Below, piece by piece: positions 20,504 to 30,216 of a DNA stretch of 64,000 bases (position 1 is its first letter; each line of letters begins with the position of its first letter). The notes below the pieces were generated by a model, which did not search any database, had not been told where the DNA came from, and saw nothing but the letters and a program-made list of their open reading frames with translations. The stretch covers positions 248,001-312,000 of the forward strand of contig NZ_JAFCKP010000004.1 of NCBI RefSeq assembly GCF_018130245.1, read 5' to 3'. The position numbers and the translations under genes are program-made. This DNA is from Bradyrhizobium sp. SZCCT0231. GTDB lineage: Bacteria; Pseudomonadota; Alphaproteobacteria; Rhizobiales; Xanthobacteraceae.

Positions 20504-21841
20504 TCATGAAAACTCGGCTCCTAGCGAGCGCATCATCGGAATGAAGTCCGGAAAACTGGTGGCGATGAAGCCGGTGTCGTCGACGGTCACGGGCTGGTCG
20601 GAGGCACAGCCCATCACCAGCGCGGACATCGCGATGCGATGGTCCATGTGGGTGGCGACGGTGCCGCCGCCGGGGACATGGCCGCGGCCCTCGACGATCA
20701 GATCGTCGCCGGAGACCCCGACCTCGACGCCGTTGACGCGGAGCATGGCGGCGGTGGCCTCCAGGCGATCGGATTCCTTGACGCGCAGCTCCTGCAGGCC
20801 GTGCATGATGGTCGTGCCTTCGGCGAAGGATGCCGCCACCGCCAGCACCAGATATTCGTCGATCATCGAGGGCGCGCGCTCCGGCGGCACCTCGACGCCG
20901 CGCAGCTTTGAGGCGCGCACGCGCAAGCGCGCCATCGGCTCGCCGGCATCGCCCCGCACTTCGCTCTCCTCGATGAAAGCGCCCATTTCGCGCAGCGTCG
21001 TGAAAAGGCCCGTGCGCAGCGGATTGGTCATGACGTCAGACAGCACGACATCGGAGCCCTCGACGATCAGCGCCGCGACGATTGGGAAGGCCGCCGACGA
21101 GGGATCGGCGGGCACCACGACATTGGCGCCATGCAGCTCGGGCTGGCCCACCAGCGTGATGCGGCGGCCGTGCTGACCTTCCTGCACCGAGGTGATATCC
21201 GCACCAAAATGCTTCAGCATCAGCTCGGTATGGTCGCGGCTGGCCTCGGTCTCGATGACAGTGGTGACGCCCGGGGCAGCCAGGCCCGCCAGCAACACGG
21301 CCGATTTGATCTGGGCCGACGCGACCGGGGTCTTGTAGGCGATCGGCAGCGGATCGCGTGCACCCTGGAGCGTCAGCGGCAGACGCCCGCCCTCGCCGCC
21401 GGAGATGACCTTCGCGCCCATCTTTTCGAGCGGATCGAGGATCCGGCGCATGGGACGGCTGCGCAGCGAGGCGTCGCCGTCGAACACCGCCGAGATCGGG
21501 CAACCGGCGACGGCGCCCATGACCAGCCGGCAGCCGGTGCCGGAATTGCCGAAATCGAGCGGCGCCTTGGGCTGGGCGAAGCCCCCAACGCCGACGCCGT
21601 TCACTTTCCAGGCGAAATCGCCGGTCCGCTCGACCCTGGCGCCGAGTGCCTGCATGGATTTGGCGGTGTTGAGGACGTCCTCGCCCTCGAGCAGGCCCGA
21701 AATCCCGGTCTCGCCGACGGCAAGCGCGCCCAGGATGAGCGCGCGGTGGGAGATCGACTTGTCCCCGGGCACCCGTACTTTCCCGGTCAGGGGACCGCTG
21801 GCGCGAGACTGGAGCGGCCTCGGTTGGTCGGAATGGGTCAA
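20504..21841 (-). CDS. aroA: 3-phosphoshikimate 1-carboxyvinyltransferase (EPSP synthase), class II
   Basis: A 445-residue shikimate-pathway enzyme joining PEP to shikimate-3-phosphate. [20 protein letters not shown] is the N-terminal signature, and the sequence order matches class II enzymes such as Agrobacterium CP4. I set the start at a TTG (21841) giving [20 protein letters not shown]; an ATG 48 bases upstream gives an unusual extension. At the glyphosate-determining loop this protein reads [12 protein letters not shown], whereas CP4 as I recall has an alanine in place of the central glycine. It heads the aroA-NTase-unknown-cmk-rpsA series. Confidence 0.94.
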   Translation of the reverse strand: MTHSDQPRPLQSRASGPLTGKVRVPGDKSISHRALILGALAVGETGISGLLEGEDVLNTAKSMQALGARVERTGDFAWKVNGVGVGGFAQPKAPLDFGNSGTGCRLVMGAVAGCPISAVFDGDASLRSRPMRRILDPLEKMGAKVISGGEGGRLPLTLQGARDPLPIAYKTPVASAQIKSAVLLAGLAAPGVTTVIETEASRDHTELMLKHFGADITSVQEGQHGRRITLVGQPELHGANVVVPADPSSAAFPIVAALIVEGSDVVLSDVMTNPLRTGLFTTLREMGAFIEESEVRGDAGEPMARLRVRASKLRGVEVPPERAPSMIDEYLVLAVAASFAEGTTIMHGLQELRVKESDRLEATAAMLRVNGVEVGVSGDDLIVEGRGHVPGGGTVATHMDHRIAMSALVMGCASDQPVTVDDTGFIATSFPDFIPMMRSLGAEFS

Positions 21842-21999
21842 GATTGTGTCCTTGAATAGGCCCTGTGGGCTGGCGCGCAGGTACCACATGGTCTGGCCCC
21901 CGTCACGGGCATGTCGTTCTCCCGTAATGCGCTATTGACAGCGGGCCGCCAACTAGCCAAGTGAAACACCGCTTTTCAGACATTCCCAGGATTCCTGCC

Positions 22000-22407
22000 G
22001 TGGCCAAGTCCGAACTCGGAACCAAACGTATTTGCCCGACCACGGGCAAGAAGTTCTACGACCTCAACAAGAATCCGGTGATCTCGCCCTACACCGGCGA
22101 AGTGGTGCCGATCGCCCCGGTGGCGCCCGCTCGCGTCCCCCGCGGCGCCGAAGCCCGGCACGCCGCGACAGCGGATACCGCGCCGGAGCCGGCAGAGGTC
22201 GAAGAGGTGTCGCTCGAGGAGGCCGATGCCGAGGAGAACACCGGCAAGGTCAAGGCCGTCGTCCCCGAATCCGAGGACGATATCGAGGTCGATGAGACCC
22301 TCGACGACGATGATGACGATGATTCGACCTTCATTGCCGACGAGGAAGAGGGCGATGAGGACGTGACAGACATCATTGGTGATGTCGGAGGTGATGAAGA
22401 GACTTGA
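22000..22407 (+). CDS. TIGR02300 family protein, FYDLN-acid domain
   Basis: A 135-residue small protein with the conserved N-terminus AKSELGTKRICPTTGKKFYD followed by LNKNPVISPYTGEVVPI. The C-terminal half is extremely acidic, with runs of D and E, and is probably disordered. The family is common in Alphaproteobacteria and has no established function; the two cysteine-free CP/YDLN segments look like a degenerate zinc ribbon. I chose the GTG at 22000, because it puts the family's usual start after a short lead; an ATG/GTG extension from 21961 is less likely. It is divergent from aroA. Confidence 0.85.
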   Translation: MAKSELGTKRICPTTGKKFYDLNKNPVISPYTGEVVPIAPVAPARVPRGAEARHAATADTAPEPAEVEEVSLEEADAEENTGKVKAVVPESEDDIEVDETLDDDDDDDSTFIADEEEGDEDVTDIIGDVGGDEET

Positions 22408-22504
22408 GATCAGCCCTGATCTGTGAAAAAGGGTGCACCGCGCGAGTCGCCTAGGCTCGCCGGCCGGGACGGATCCCCCAGGATCCTCCCAACTGGAAGA
22501 CTAA

Positions 22505-22577
<73 letters not shown>

Positions 22578-22580
<3 letters not shown>

Positions 22581-22690
22581 GCCTTCGCGAGCTTCGGCTG
22601 GGCAAGCCAGCCCTGCTCTCTCGTAGCGAAGTGAGCGAAGGCTGTCCCGCCATAGCCCGAAGGGCGACGGCGGACTCTATCCAAGATCCA
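22578..22690. repeat. Hairpin-rich spacer between tRNA-Ala and the GIY-YIG gene
   Basis: CCAGCC (22578-22583, overlapping the tRNA 3' end) pairs with GGCTGG (22596-22601), and the same GGCTGG can instead pair with CCAGCC at 22607-22612 across a 5-base loop. The alternative hairpins would suit termination or processing of the tRNA transcript. Further on, agcgaagtgagcgaaggct and cgccatagcccgaagggcg are short imperfect palindromes. I recall similar segments next to GIY-YIG genes in other Bradyrhizobium-like genomes, unverified. Confidence 0.6.
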
Positions 22691-22746
22691 CCTACAAGCC
22701 CCGGACTGGCTCCAACCTGCTATCCTGCCCTCTGGGAGGAAGCAGA

Positions 22747-22983
22747 ATGAAATACGTCTATATCCTCGAAAGTCTCGATTCCGAACACTTCTACGTCGGC
22801 ATCACCGACGATCTGCGGGGCCGCTTGGCGAAGCATAATGCCGGCGAGGTGCCGCACACGTCGAAATATGGGCCTTGGCGAATTCGGACCTATTTCGCGT
22901 TCGATGATGCCACGCGTGCTGTCGCGTTCGAGCGATACCTGAAATCGGGCTCAGGGCGCGCTTTCGCGAAGAGGCACTTTTGA
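22747..22983 (+). CDS. GIY-YIG nuclease family protein
   Basis: A 78-residue single-domain GIY-YIG protein (UPF0213/YhbQ-like size). YVYIL at residues 3-7 and FYVGITDDLRGRLAKHN at about 15-31 supply the paired tyrosines and the catalytic arginine; the metal-binding glutamate is in AFERYLKSGSGRAFA. A GGAGG sequence lies about 7 bases before the ATG. Such domains act in homing endonucleases and DNA repair, but the function of free-standing ones is unclear. It is 166 bases after the tRNA-Ala end in the same direction. Confidence 0.88.
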   Translation: MKYVYILESLDSEHFYVGITDDLRGRLAKHNAGEVPHTSKYGPWRIRTYFAFDDATRAVAFERYLKSGSGRAFAKRHF

Positions 22984-22996
22984 TCGCGTGATCCCC

Positions 22997-23455
22997 CTAC
23001 TCCCCAATCACCGCATTCAGCCGATCGCGTAGCGCCACGATCTCGTCCTTCATCGCGACCAGCTCCGATACTGAGCAGTCCGATGCCGCCAGGATCGACT
23101 GCGGCACGCTGCGCGCTTTCTCCTTCAGCGCATGGCCCTGCGGCGTCAGCGCGATCAGCACCTGACGCTCGTCCTCGCTCGAGCGGGTGCGCTTGACGAG
23201 ATGGGCGGCCTCGAGCCGCTTGAGCAGCGGCGTCAGCGTGCCCGAATCCAGGAACAGCTTCTCGCCGATCTCCTTGACCGGCACGTCGTCGTGCTCCCAC
23301 AGCACCAGCATCACCAGATATTGCGGATAGGTCAGGCCGAGCCGATCGAGCAGCGGCTTGTAGACGCGGTTGAAGGCATGTGTGGCGGAATAGACCGCGA
23401 AGCAGATCTGGTTGTCGAGGCGAAGCGGGTCCACCGCCGATGATTTCCGGGCCAT
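22997..23455 (-). CDS. ohrR: Organic-peroxide sensing repressor OhrR (MarR family)
   Basis: A 152-residue MarR-type winged helix protein. The peroxide-sensing cysteine sits at position 18 in [11 protein letters not shown], as in OhrR proteins; [20 protein letters not shown] is the recognition helix region and [12 protein letters not shown] the wing. Oxidation of the cysteine by organic hydroperoxides releases DNA. I chose the ATG at 23455 ([16 protein letters not shown]) over one 48 bases upstream, because it gives the usual distance to the cysteine. It is divergent from ohr, with two operator-like sites in the shared spacer. Confidence 0.93.
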   Translation of the reverse strand: MARKSSAVDPLRLDNQICFAVYSATHAFNRVYKPLLDRLGLTYPQYLVMLVLWEHDDVPVKEIGEKLFLDSGTLTPLLKRLEAAHLVKRTRSSEDERQVLIALTPQGHALKEKARSVPQSILAASDCSVSELVAMKDEIVALRDRLNAVIGE

Positions 23456-23506
23456 AGAGAACCTCACGGGTTTTTCCCATTCTGGGGCCGACCGGGGAAA
23501 CATTCA

Positions 23507-23569
23507 ATTGCGAACAATTAAATGTGAGGCATGCATATTTCGATTGCGTACAATCTAATTGTCTGCAAT
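23507..23569. promoter_or_regulatory. OhrR operator sites
   Basis: Bases 23543-23569 form a near-perfect palindrome: ATTGCGTACAAT and its complement ATTGTCTGCAAT around a three-base centre, matching the A+T-rich ACAATT-type OhrR box. A second half-site, ATTGCGAACAATTA (23507-23520), repeats the left arm 36 bases away, next to the ohrR start. Two sites in a 150-base divergent spacer fit repression of both genes by OhrR. Confidence 0.75.
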
Positions 23570-23610
23570 AAAGATCGCACCCCAACCCGGAAAGACCCGA
23601 GGAGACGAAA

Positions 23611-24036
23611 ATGTCCGTGAACGTCCTCTACAAGACCAGCGCAAAGGCCACCGGCGGCCGCGACGGCCATGCCGCGACGCTCGACGGCGCGCTCGACGTC
23701 AAGCTCACCACGCCGAAGGAGCTCGGCGGCGGGGGCGGCGCCGGCAACAATCCCGAGCAGCTGTTCGCGGCCGGCTACGCCGCCTGCTTCATCGGTGCGA
23801 TGAAGTTCGTGGCCTCGCAAGGCGGCCCGAAGGTGCCCGCCGACGCCTCCGTCACCTCGACCGTCGGCATCGGCCCGCGCTCCGAAGGCGGCTTCGGCCT
23901 CGACATCGACCTCGCCGTCTCGCTGCCGGGCCTTGCCCGCGCGGAGGCCGAGGCGCTGGTCGCGAAGGCGCACCAGGTGTGCCCGTACTCCAATGCCACG
24001 CGCGGCAATGTCGACGTTCGCCTGACGGTCGTCTGA
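23611..24036 (+). CDS. ohr: Organic hydroperoxide resistance protein Ohr
   Basis: A 141-residue OsmC/Ohr-fold peroxidase. Both catalytic cysteines are present: C59 in [10 protein letters not shown] and C124 in AHQVCPYSN, with the arginine-bearing [20 protein letters not shown]-terminus. It reduces fatty-acid and other organic hydroperoxides using lipoyl-protein electrons. GAGGAG lies about 8 bases before the ATG. Regulation by the divergent OhrR is expected. Confidence 0.95.
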   Translation: MSVNVLYKTSAKATGGRDGHAATLDGALDVKLTTPKELGGGGGAGNNPEQLFAAGYAACFIGAMKFVASQGGPKVPADASVTSTVGIGPRSEGGFGLDIDLAVSLPGLARAEAEALVAKAHQVCPYSNATRGNVDVRLTVV

Positions 24037-24214
24037 TCGAAACGGCGGATTGGCTGGCCCGGGATCCCCCTCGGGCCGGCCGCTTCCGCTTGATTTCCCA
24101 CCTCGCGGGAAGGCCGCACAGCGGCGCATACGGCCCCCCGCGAGGGCCCATTGCTGGCGCAAACAAACCTCGCTAGGCCTGTGATCCGAAGATCGACACA
24201 GGGGAAGCGAAGGC

Positions 24215-25417
24215 ATGACTGAAGCCGTTTTGGGCGCAATGAGCGGACTGCGCGTCATCGATCTCACGCGCGTGCTCGGCGGTCCCTACTGCACCCAGAT
24301 CCTCGCCGACCACGGCGCCGACGTGATCAAGGTCGAGCCGCCCGCGGGCGACGAGGTGCGCGAATGGGGCCCTCCCTTCCACGAGGAGGACGCGGCCTAT
24401 TTCGTCGGCATCAACCGCAACAAGCGCTCGATCGGGCTCGACCTCGCTTCCGAGGGCGGCCGCATCGTGCTGCTGAAGATGCTGGAGACGGCCGACGTCC
24501 TGATCGAGAACTTCAAGCCGGGCACGCTGGAGAAATGGGGCATCGGCAACGAGAGCTTGCGCGAAAAATTCCCGCGCCTCGTGCATTGCCGGATCTGCGG
24601 CTTCGGCGCCGACGGCCCGCGCGGCGGCAATCCCGGCTATGACGCCATCATCCAGGCCATGACCGGCATGATCGCGGCGACCGGCTCGCCCGAGAGCGGG
24701 CCGATGCGGATCGGCGTGCCCTTGGTCGACATCACCACCGGGCTTTATGCCGCGATCGGCATCCTGATGGCGCTCTCGGAGCGGCAGCGGTCGGGCAAGG
24801 GCCAGTTCCTGGAGACCACGCTGTACGAGACCGGCCTTGCCATCATGCATCCGCACACCGCGAATTATTTCATGCATGGCAAGCCGCCGAGCCTCACCGG
24901 CAACGAGCATCCGAACCTCGTGCCTTATGCGATCTTCCCGACCAAGACCGACAACATCTTCATCGGCGTCGGCAATGACGGCACCTTCCGCAAGCTGGCG
25001 AAAGAGATCGGCAAGGCCGAGCTCGGCACCGACCCGCGCTTTGCCCGCAACAAGGACCGCATCGCCAATCGCGAGGCGCTGCGCGCCGAGCTGGCCGCGG
25101 TGTTCAGCCAGCACGAGGCCGAGCCGCTGTGCAACCGCCTGCTCGCAGCGGGCCTGCCCGCAGGGCCCGTGCAGAAGATCGACCAGGCGTTGACCAACCC
25201 GCACACGATCTACCGCGGCGATATTATCGAGAAGGACTGGTACAAGGGCGTCGCCTCGCCGATCCGGCTCGACCGCAGCAAGCCCAGCCTGCGCCGGCTG
25301 CCGCCGAAATTCAGCCAGCACGCCGCGGAGGTGCTGGGCGAGTTCGGCTACTCCAAGGCCGAGATCGACGCGATGGTCGAAAAGGGCACCGTCTGCGGCC
25401 CCGAGCGCAAGCGCTAG
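24215..25417 (+). CDS. CaiB/BaiF-family CoA transferase
   Basis: A 400-residue class III CoA transferase. GLRVIDLTRVLGGPYCTQIL at the N-terminus, INRNKRSIGLDLASEGGR, ADVLIENFKPGTLEKWGI and LVDITTGLYAAIGILMALSE (catalytic aspartate D172) are all present. The enzyme moves CoA between a CoA ester and a free carboxylate by an aspartyl anhydride. No pathway partner is next to it, so the acid substrate cannot be named. It stands alone between ohr and the ugp operon. Confidence 0.9.
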   Translation: MTEAVLGAMSGLRVIDLTRVLGGPYCTQILADHGADVIKVEPPAGDEVREWGPPFHEEDAAYFVGINRNKRSIGLDLASEGGRIVLLKMLETADVLIENFKPGTLEKWGIGNESLREKFPRLVHCRICGFGADGPRGGNPGYDAIIQAMTGMIAATGSPESGPMRIGVPLVDITTGLYAAIGILMALSERQRSGKGQFLETTLYETGLAIMHPHTANYFMHGKPPSLTGNEHPNLVPYAIFPTKTDNIFIGVGNDGTFRKLAKEIGKAELGTDPRFARNKDRIANREALRAELAAVFSQHEAEPLCNRLLAAGLPAGPVQKIDQALTNPHTIYRGDIIEKDWYKGVASPIRLDRSKPSLRRLPPKFSQHAAEVLGEFGYSKAEIDAMVEKGTVCGPERKR

Positions 25418-25562
25418 GGCGCCGCACCTTCACAGCCACCAATGCCGCACTGCGGCGCGTGCACGCCTGTGCAGCGCGAACGGATGCGGCTGTCGCTGCG
25501 CATTCGCCTATTTTCCGGCTTTCCTTTTCCAGCGCTTGCCGCTTTCGTTTCGGCCGCTTACA

Positions 25563-25580
25563 CAGTCATGTGAACGTCAT
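25563..25580 (+). promoter_or_regulatory. Possible Pho box upstream of ugpB
   Basis: Two direct repeats, CAGTCAT (25563-25569) and ACGTCAT (25574-25580), are spaced 11 bases apart as in PhoB boxes (consensus CTGTCAT twice). Each matches five of seven positions. It lies 55 bases before ugpB, whose operon is PhoB-regulated in several bacteria. Confidence 0.45.
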
Positions 25581-25634
25581 ATGGCGCTGCTAGCGCAAGC
25601 GCTTCTTTAGTGACGGGCAAGGGAGGTTTTCTTG

Positions 25635-26951
25635 ATGGCTCTTCGACATTTTGGCGCGGCTGCTGCTGTCGCACTCACGGTTGGTCTCGGCGCCTCGCCG
25701 GCGCTCGCCGTCACCGAAATCCAGTGGTGGCACGCGATGACCGGCGCCAACAACGACGTCATCGTCAAGCTCGCCAACGACTTCAACGGCGCGCAGAGCG
25801 ACTACAAGGTGATCCCGACCTACAAGGGCAACTACGCCGACACGATGAACGCCGGCATCGCCGCGTTCCGTGCCGGCAATGCGCCGCACATCATGCAGGT
25901 GTTCGAGGTCGGCACCGCCACCATGATGGCCGCGACCGGCGCCGTGAAGCCGGTCTACAAGCTGATGGCCGAGACCGGCGAGAAGTTCGATCCGAAGGCC
26001 TATCTGCCCGCGATCACCGGCTACTATTCGACCTCGAAGGGCGAGATGCTGTCCTTCCCCTTCAACTCGTCGTCGACCGTGATGTGGGTCAACCTCGATG
26101 AGCTGAAGAAGGCCAACGTCGCGATCCCGAAGACCTGGCCTGAAGTGTTCGACGCCGCCAAGAAGCTGAAGGCGGCCGGGCACGCCACCTGCGGCTTTTC
26201 CAACTCCTGGGTCACCTGGGTCAATCTCGAGCAGCTCTCCGCCTGGCACAACGTACCGCTGGCGACGAAGGCCAACGGCCTCGACGGCTTCGACACCGTG
26301 CTCTCCTTCAACGGACCGCTCCAGGTCAAGCATCTCGAAAACCTGGTCGAGCTCCAGAAGGACAAGACCTACGACTATGCCGGCCGCACCAACACCGGCG
26401 AAGGCCGCTTCACCTCAGGCGAATGCCCGCTCTACCTGACCTCGTCGGCGTTCTTCGGCAACGTCAAGGCGCAGGCCAAGTTCGCCTTCACCGCAGTGCC
26501 GATGCCCTATTATCCGGACGCCAAGGGCGCACCGCAGAACTCGATCATCGGCGGTGCCTCGCTCTGGGTGATGGGCGGCAAGTCGGCCGAGGAGTACAAG
26601 GGCGTCGCAAAATTCCTGACCTTCCTCTCGGACACCGATCGCCAGGTCTACATCCACAAGGCCTCCGGCTATCTGCCGATCACCAAGGCGGCGTATGAGA
26701 AGGCCAAGGCCGAGGGCTTCTACAAGGACCAGCCCTATCTCGAGACGCCGCTGCTCGAGCTGACCAACAAGGAGCCGACCGAGAATTCGCGCGGCCTGCG
26801 CCTCGGCAACATGGTGCAGCTCCGTGACGTCTGGGCGGAAGAGATCGAGCAGGCGCTGGCCGGCAAGAAGACCGCCAAGCAGGCGCTGGACGCGGCCGTC
26901 GAGCGCGGCAACACCATGCTGCGCCAGTTCGAAAAGACCGCCGTGAAGTAA
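25635..26951 (+). CDS. ugpB: sn-glycerol-3-phosphate ABC transporter substrate-binding protein
   Basis: A 438-residue periplasmic binding protein. A signal peptide ([20 protein letters not shown], cut after PALA) precedes [16 protein letters not shown], the characteristic UgpB start, and [16 protein letters not shown]. It delivers glycerol-3-phosphate and glycerophosphodiesters to UgpAE. GGGAGG lies 8 bases before the ATG at 25635. It is the first gene of ugpB-A-E-C. Confidence 0.95.
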   Translation: MALRHFGAAAAVALTVGLGASPALAVTEIQWWHAMTGANNDVIVKLANDFNGAQSDYKVIPTYKGNYADTMNAGIAAFRAGNAPHIMQVFEVGTATMMAATGAVKPVYKLMAETGEKFDPKAYLPAITGYYSTSKGEMLSFPFNSSSTVMWVNLDELKKANVAIPKTWPEVFDAAKKLKAAGHATCGFSNSWVTWVNLEQLSAWHNVPLATKANGLDGFDTVLSFNGPLQVKHLENLVELQKDKTYDYAGRTNTGEGRFTSGECPLYLTSSAFFGNVKAQAKFAFTAVPMPYYPDAKGAPQNSIIGGASLWVMGGKSAEEYKGVAKFLTFLSDTDRQVYIHKASGYLPITKAAYEKAKAEGFYKDQPYLETPLLELTNKEPTENSRGLRLGNMVQLRDVWAEEIEQALAGKKTAKQALDAAVERGNTMLRQFEKTAVK

Positions 26952-27001
26952 GGCGACAAGCGGCAGGCCGGTCGACCGGCCTGCCGCCCCCCGCGGGCAT
27001 C

Positions 27002-27883
27002 ATGCAAAAGCAAGCCATTTTCCAGTCGAAGCTGTTGCCCTATGCGCTGGTTGCGCCGCAGCTCGCGATCGTCCTGATATTCTTCTACTGGCCGGCCCTG
27101 CAGGCGGTGATCCAGTCCTTCCTGCTCCAGGACGCCTTCGGCCTGTCGACCAGCTTCGTCTGGTTCGACAACTATCTCGAGCTGTTCAGTGAGCGCGCCT
27201 ATTTCGAGGCGATCCTGCGCACCTTCTTCTTCTCGTTCGCGATCGCGGTGTCGTCGCTGTCGTTTGCGCTGCTGCTCGCCGTGATGGCGGACAAGCCGCT
27301 GCGCGGCTCGATGCTCTACCGCACGCTGCTGATCTGGCCCTATGCGGTGGCGCCGCCGGTCGTCGGCGTGCTCTGGATCTTCATGCTGCACCCCTCGCTC
27401 GGCGTGCTCTCGCGCTACCTGCGGGCGCTGGGCATCGACTGGAATCCGCTGCTCGACGGCGACCAGGCCGCGGCGCTGATCATCCTCGCCGCCGCCTGGA
27501 AGCAGATCTCCTACAACTTCCTGTTCTTCCTCGCCGGCCTGCAGAGCATCCCCCGAAGCGTGCTCGAGGCCGCCGCGATCGACGGCGCGCGCCCGATGCG
27601 GCGGTTCTGGACCGTGACCTTCCCGCTGCTGTCGCCGACCATCTTCTTCCTCCTGGTCGTCAACATCGTCTACGCCTTCTTCGACACCTTCGGCATCATC
27701 GACACCATGACGCGCGGCGGTCCCGGCAAGTCGACGGAAACGCTGGTCTACAAGGTCTATTCCGACGGCCTGCTCGGCGGCAATCTCGGCAGCTCGGCGG
27801 CGCAGTCGGTGATCCTGATGATCATGGTGATCGTGCTGACGGGCATCCAGTTCCGCTTCGTCGAACGCAAGGTGACCTACTGA
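27002..27883 (+). CDS. ugpA: sn-glycerol-3-phosphate ABC transporter permease UgpA
   Basis: A 293-residue inner-membrane permease with six predicted membrane segments, starting with [20 protein letters not shown]. The EAA loop that contacts the ATPase is [20 protein letters not shown]. It is 50 bases after ugpB; its TGA overlaps the first base of the ugpE ATG. Confidence 0.95.
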   Translation: MQKQAIFQSKLLPYALVAPQLAIVLIFFYWPALQAVIQSFLLQDAFGLSTSFVWFDNYLELFSERAYFEAILRTFFFSFAIAVSSLSFALLLAVMADKPLRGSMLYRTLLIWPYAVAPPVVGVLWIFMLHPSLGVLSRYLRALGIDWNPLLDGDQAAALIILAAAWKQISYNFLFFLAGLQSIPRSVLEAAAIDGARPMRRFWTVTFPLLSPTIFFLLVVNIVYAFFDTFGIIDTMTRGGPGKSTETLVYKVYSDGLLGGNLGSSAAQSVILMIMVIVLTGIQFRFVERKVTY

Positions 27884-28731
27884 TGGTCGAGGAAGAGGGC
27901 TTTCGGCGCTACGTCGCCCACATCATCCTCTGGATCGGGATCGCGATCGTCGCGTTTCCCGTCTACATCGCGATCGTCGCCTCGACCCAGGACAACGCGC
28001 TGATCGCGAACGGGCAGATGTCGCTGCTGCCCGGCGGTCATTTCTTCCAGACCTACTACCAGACCATCTTCGTCGGCACGAGCGGCTCGACCCGGGAGCC
28101 GGTCGGCAACATGATGCTGAACTCGCTGATAACGGCGCTCTTGATCGCCGTCGGCAAGATCGCGATCTCGATCATCTCGGCCTATGCCATCGTGTATTTC
28201 CGCTTCCCGTTCCGGATGCCGATCTTCTGGCTCATCTTCATCACCCTGATGCTGCCGGTCGAGGTGCGCATCTATCCGACCTACAAGATCGTCGCCGATC
28301 TGCACATGCTCGACAGCTATGCCGGCCTGTCGCTGCCGCTGATCGCATCGGCCACCGCGACGCTGCTGTTCCGCCAATTCTTCATGACCGTGCCGGACGA
28401 ATTGCTGGAGGCCTCACGCATCGACGGCGCCGGTCCGTTGCGCTTCTTCTGGGATACGCTCGTGCCGCTGTCGCGCACCAACATGGCGGCGCTGTTCGTG
28501 ATCCTGTTCATCCTCGGCTGGAATCAATATCTCTGGCCGCTGCTGATCACCACGCGCGACGACATGCAGACCATCCAGATCGGCATCCGCAAGATGATCA
28601 CCACCACCGACGCGCTGACCGAATGGCCGATCGTGATGGCAACCGCCGTGCTGGCCATGCTGCCGCCGGTGTTCGTCGTCGTCGCCATGCAGAAGCTGTT
28701 CGTGCGCGGCCTGGTCGAGACGGAAAAATGA
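27883..28731 (+). CDS. ugpE: sn-glycerol-3-phosphate ABC transporter permease UgpE
   Basis: A 282-residue permease, partner of UgpA. It has six predicted membrane segments, the first being IILWIGIAIVAFPVYIAIVA, and the EAA loop LLEASRIDGAGPLRFFWDTL. The start shares one base with the ugpA stop (TGATG), so translation is coupled. A repeat element follows before ugpC. Confidence 0.95.
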   Translation: MVEEEGFRRYVAHIILWIGIAIVAFPVYIAIVASTQDNALIANGQMSLLPGGHFFQTYYQTIFVGTSGSTREPVGNMMLNSLITALLIAVGKIAISIISAYAIVYFRFPFRMPIFWLIFITLMLPVEVRIYPTYKIVADLHMLDSYAGLSLPLIASATATLLFRQFFMTVPDELLEASRIDGAGPLRFFWDTLVPLSRTNMAALFVILFILGWNQYLWPLLITTRDDMQTIQIGIRKMITTTDALTEWPIVMATAVLAMLPPVFVVVAMQKLFVRGLVETEK

Positions 28732-28734
28732 GAG

Positions 28735-28828
28735 AGCGAATCGTGAGTAGCGAATGGCGAATGGAAGATAGCGCCATCGCCTCCTTGCCTTCCCTATTCA
28801 CCACTCCCCATTCGCTATTCGCTGGAAA
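28735..28828. repeat. Palindromic repeat inside the ugp operon
   Basis: AGTAGCGAATGGCGAATGG on the left and CCATTCGCTATTCGC on the right are inverted copies separated by about 45 bases. It fills the entire ugpE-ugpC spacer. Its hairpin could stabilise the upstream mRNA or attenuate ugpC expression. It resembles REP-like elements. Confidence 0.75.
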
Positions 28829-28833
28829 AACCC

Positions 28834-29922
28834 ATGGCTAACGTCACCCTGCGCAAGGTCCGCAAAACTTATCCCGGCGGCTTCGAGGCCATCAAAGGCG
28901 TCGACGTCGATGTCGGCGACGGACAGTTCTGCGTGCTGGTCGGGCCAAGCGGCTGCGGCAAGTCCACGCTGCTGCGCATGGTCGCAGGACTGGAGACGGT
29001 CACCGGCGGCGAGATCGACATCGGCGGCCGAATCGTCAACCAGATCGAGCCCGCCGACCGCGACATCGCGATGGTGTTCCAGAACTACGCGCTCTATCCG
29101 CATATGAGCGTCTACAACAACATGGCCTATGGCCTGCGCAACCGCGGCATGGCGGAGGCCGAGATCAAGACCCGCGTGGAAGAAGCCGCGCGCGTGCTCG
29201 AGCTGTCCGCGATGCTGGAGCGCAAGCCGCGCCAGCTCTCCGGCGGCCAGCGCCAGCGCGTCGCCATGGGCCGCGCCATCGTGCGCCAGCCGAAGGTGTT
29301 CCTGTTCGACGAGCCGCTCTCCAACCTCGACGCCAAGCTGCGCATCGCGATGCGGGTCGAGATCCGCAAATTGCAGCGCCGGCTCAACACGACGTCGATC
29401 TACGTCACCCACGACCAGCTCGAGGCGATGACGCTCGCCGACATTCTCGTCGTGATGAATGGCGGCGAGGTCGAGCAGGTCGGCAATCCGCTGGATATCT
29501 ACGAGAAGCCGGCGACGACCTTCGTCGCCTCCTTCATCGGCGCGCCGCCGATGAATTTGATGTCGACGCGGCCCGAGGAGATCCGCTCGCAGCTCGCCGG
29601 CAGCGCTGCGGTCGACGCCGGCATCCTCGGCATCCGCCCGGAAGATTTCGTCATCACCGACGAGACGCCCGCCGGCGGCGTCGCCTTGCCGCTCACCGTG
29701 GAGGCGATCGAGCGCGTCGGCGCCGAAACCTTCGTCTACGGCTCGCGCCAGCAGGAGGACCAGCGGGTCGCCGCCACGCCCGGCGAGCTGCCGCCCGGCG
29801 AGGTCATCGTCCGCATTCCCGGAACCGAGGCCCCCGCCATCGGCGCGAAAATCCGCGTCGCGGCGGTGCGGGCGAAGCTGCATCTGTTCAGCGGCGACGG
29901 GCGACAGCGGATCGAGGCCTGA
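28834..29922 (+). CDS. ugpC: sn-glycerol-3-phosphate import ATP-binding protein UgpC
   Basis: A 362-residue ABC ATPase. Walker A is [13 protein letters not shown] (about residues 37-49), the signature is [15 protein letters not shown], Walker B is [15 protein letters not shown], and the H-loop is [16 protein letters not shown]-terminal OB-type regulatory domain (TOBE) runs from about residue 240. It energises UgpAE. It is the last gene of the operon, separated from ugpE by the palindromic repeat. Confidence 0.95.
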   Translation: MANVTLRKVRKTYPGGFEAIKGVDVDVGDGQFCVLVGPSGCGKSTLLRMVAGLETVTGGEIDIGGRIVNQIEPADRDIAMVFQNYALYPHMSVYNNMAYGLRNRGMAEAEIKTRVEEAARVLELSAMLERKPRQLSGGQRQRVAMGRAIVRQPKVFLFDEPLSNLDAKLRIAMRVEIRKLQRRLNTTSIYVTHDQLEAMTLADILVVMNGGEVEQVGNPLDIYEKPATTFVASFIGAPPMNLMSTRPEEIRSQLAGSAAVDAGILGIRPEDFVITDETPAGGVALPLTVEAIERVGAETFVYGSRQQEDQRVAATPGELPPGEVIVRIPGTEAPAIGAKIRVAAVRAKLHLFSGDGRQRIEA

Positions 29923-29952
29923 CCGGGTCCGTAAGGAGCTCAATCAAAACCG

Positions 29953-29993
29953 CGAAAACAACCCCATGCACAGTAGAAGGGGGCTTGTTTTCG
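29953..29993. repeat. 41-base hairpin after ugpC
   Basis: CGAAAACAACCCC (29953-29965) pairs with GGGG-C-TTGTTTTCG (29979-29993), leaving a 13-base loop. The T-rich descending arm could serve as a terminator for the ugp operon, though no clean U-tract follows the stem. The rest of the 294-base spacer to the heat-shock gene shows nothing else clear until the thermometer hairpin. Confidence 0.6.
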
Positions 29994-30186
29994 TTGGGAT
30001 AAATCGTCCGCAGATTCGGCCGGGACAACCCCCGGGCCAGACGCTCCGGAAACAGCTTGGCGATGATCGGGACTGACCGCGACGGACATGCCCCATCCAC
30101 AGCCCCCCGGGCTACGTCCTTGAACCTACACGGGGATATGCCCATATTGCTGACCAAGGGGTGCCGCTCGCGGGCCCTGAAACACC

Positions 30187-30209
30187 AAAGTCGCTTCTGC
30201 GAGGACTTT
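30187..30209 (+). promoter_or_regulatory. Candidate RNA thermometer (ROSE-like hairpin) before hsp20
   Basis: AAAGUC (30187-30192) pairs perfectly with GACUUU (30204-30209), and GC/GC closes a UUCU loop inside. The Shine-Dalgarno sequence GAGGA (30201-30205) lies within the folded part, 11 bases before the ATG. ROSE elements in Bradyrhizobium leaders of small heat-shock genes work in this way; the exact ROSE consensus UUGCU is not seen, so class membership is an inference. Confidence 0.55.
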
Positions 30210-30216
30210 GTAAACT

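Noticed and set aside
23518-24267. 249-residue minus-strand frame over ohr
   Set aside because: Antisense to ohr, whose catalytic cysteines and family fit are clear.
29888-30157. 89-residue minus-strand frame between ugpC and hsp20
   Set aside because: It runs over the hairpin element and the ugpC end; no ribosome binding site or recognisable domain is visible.
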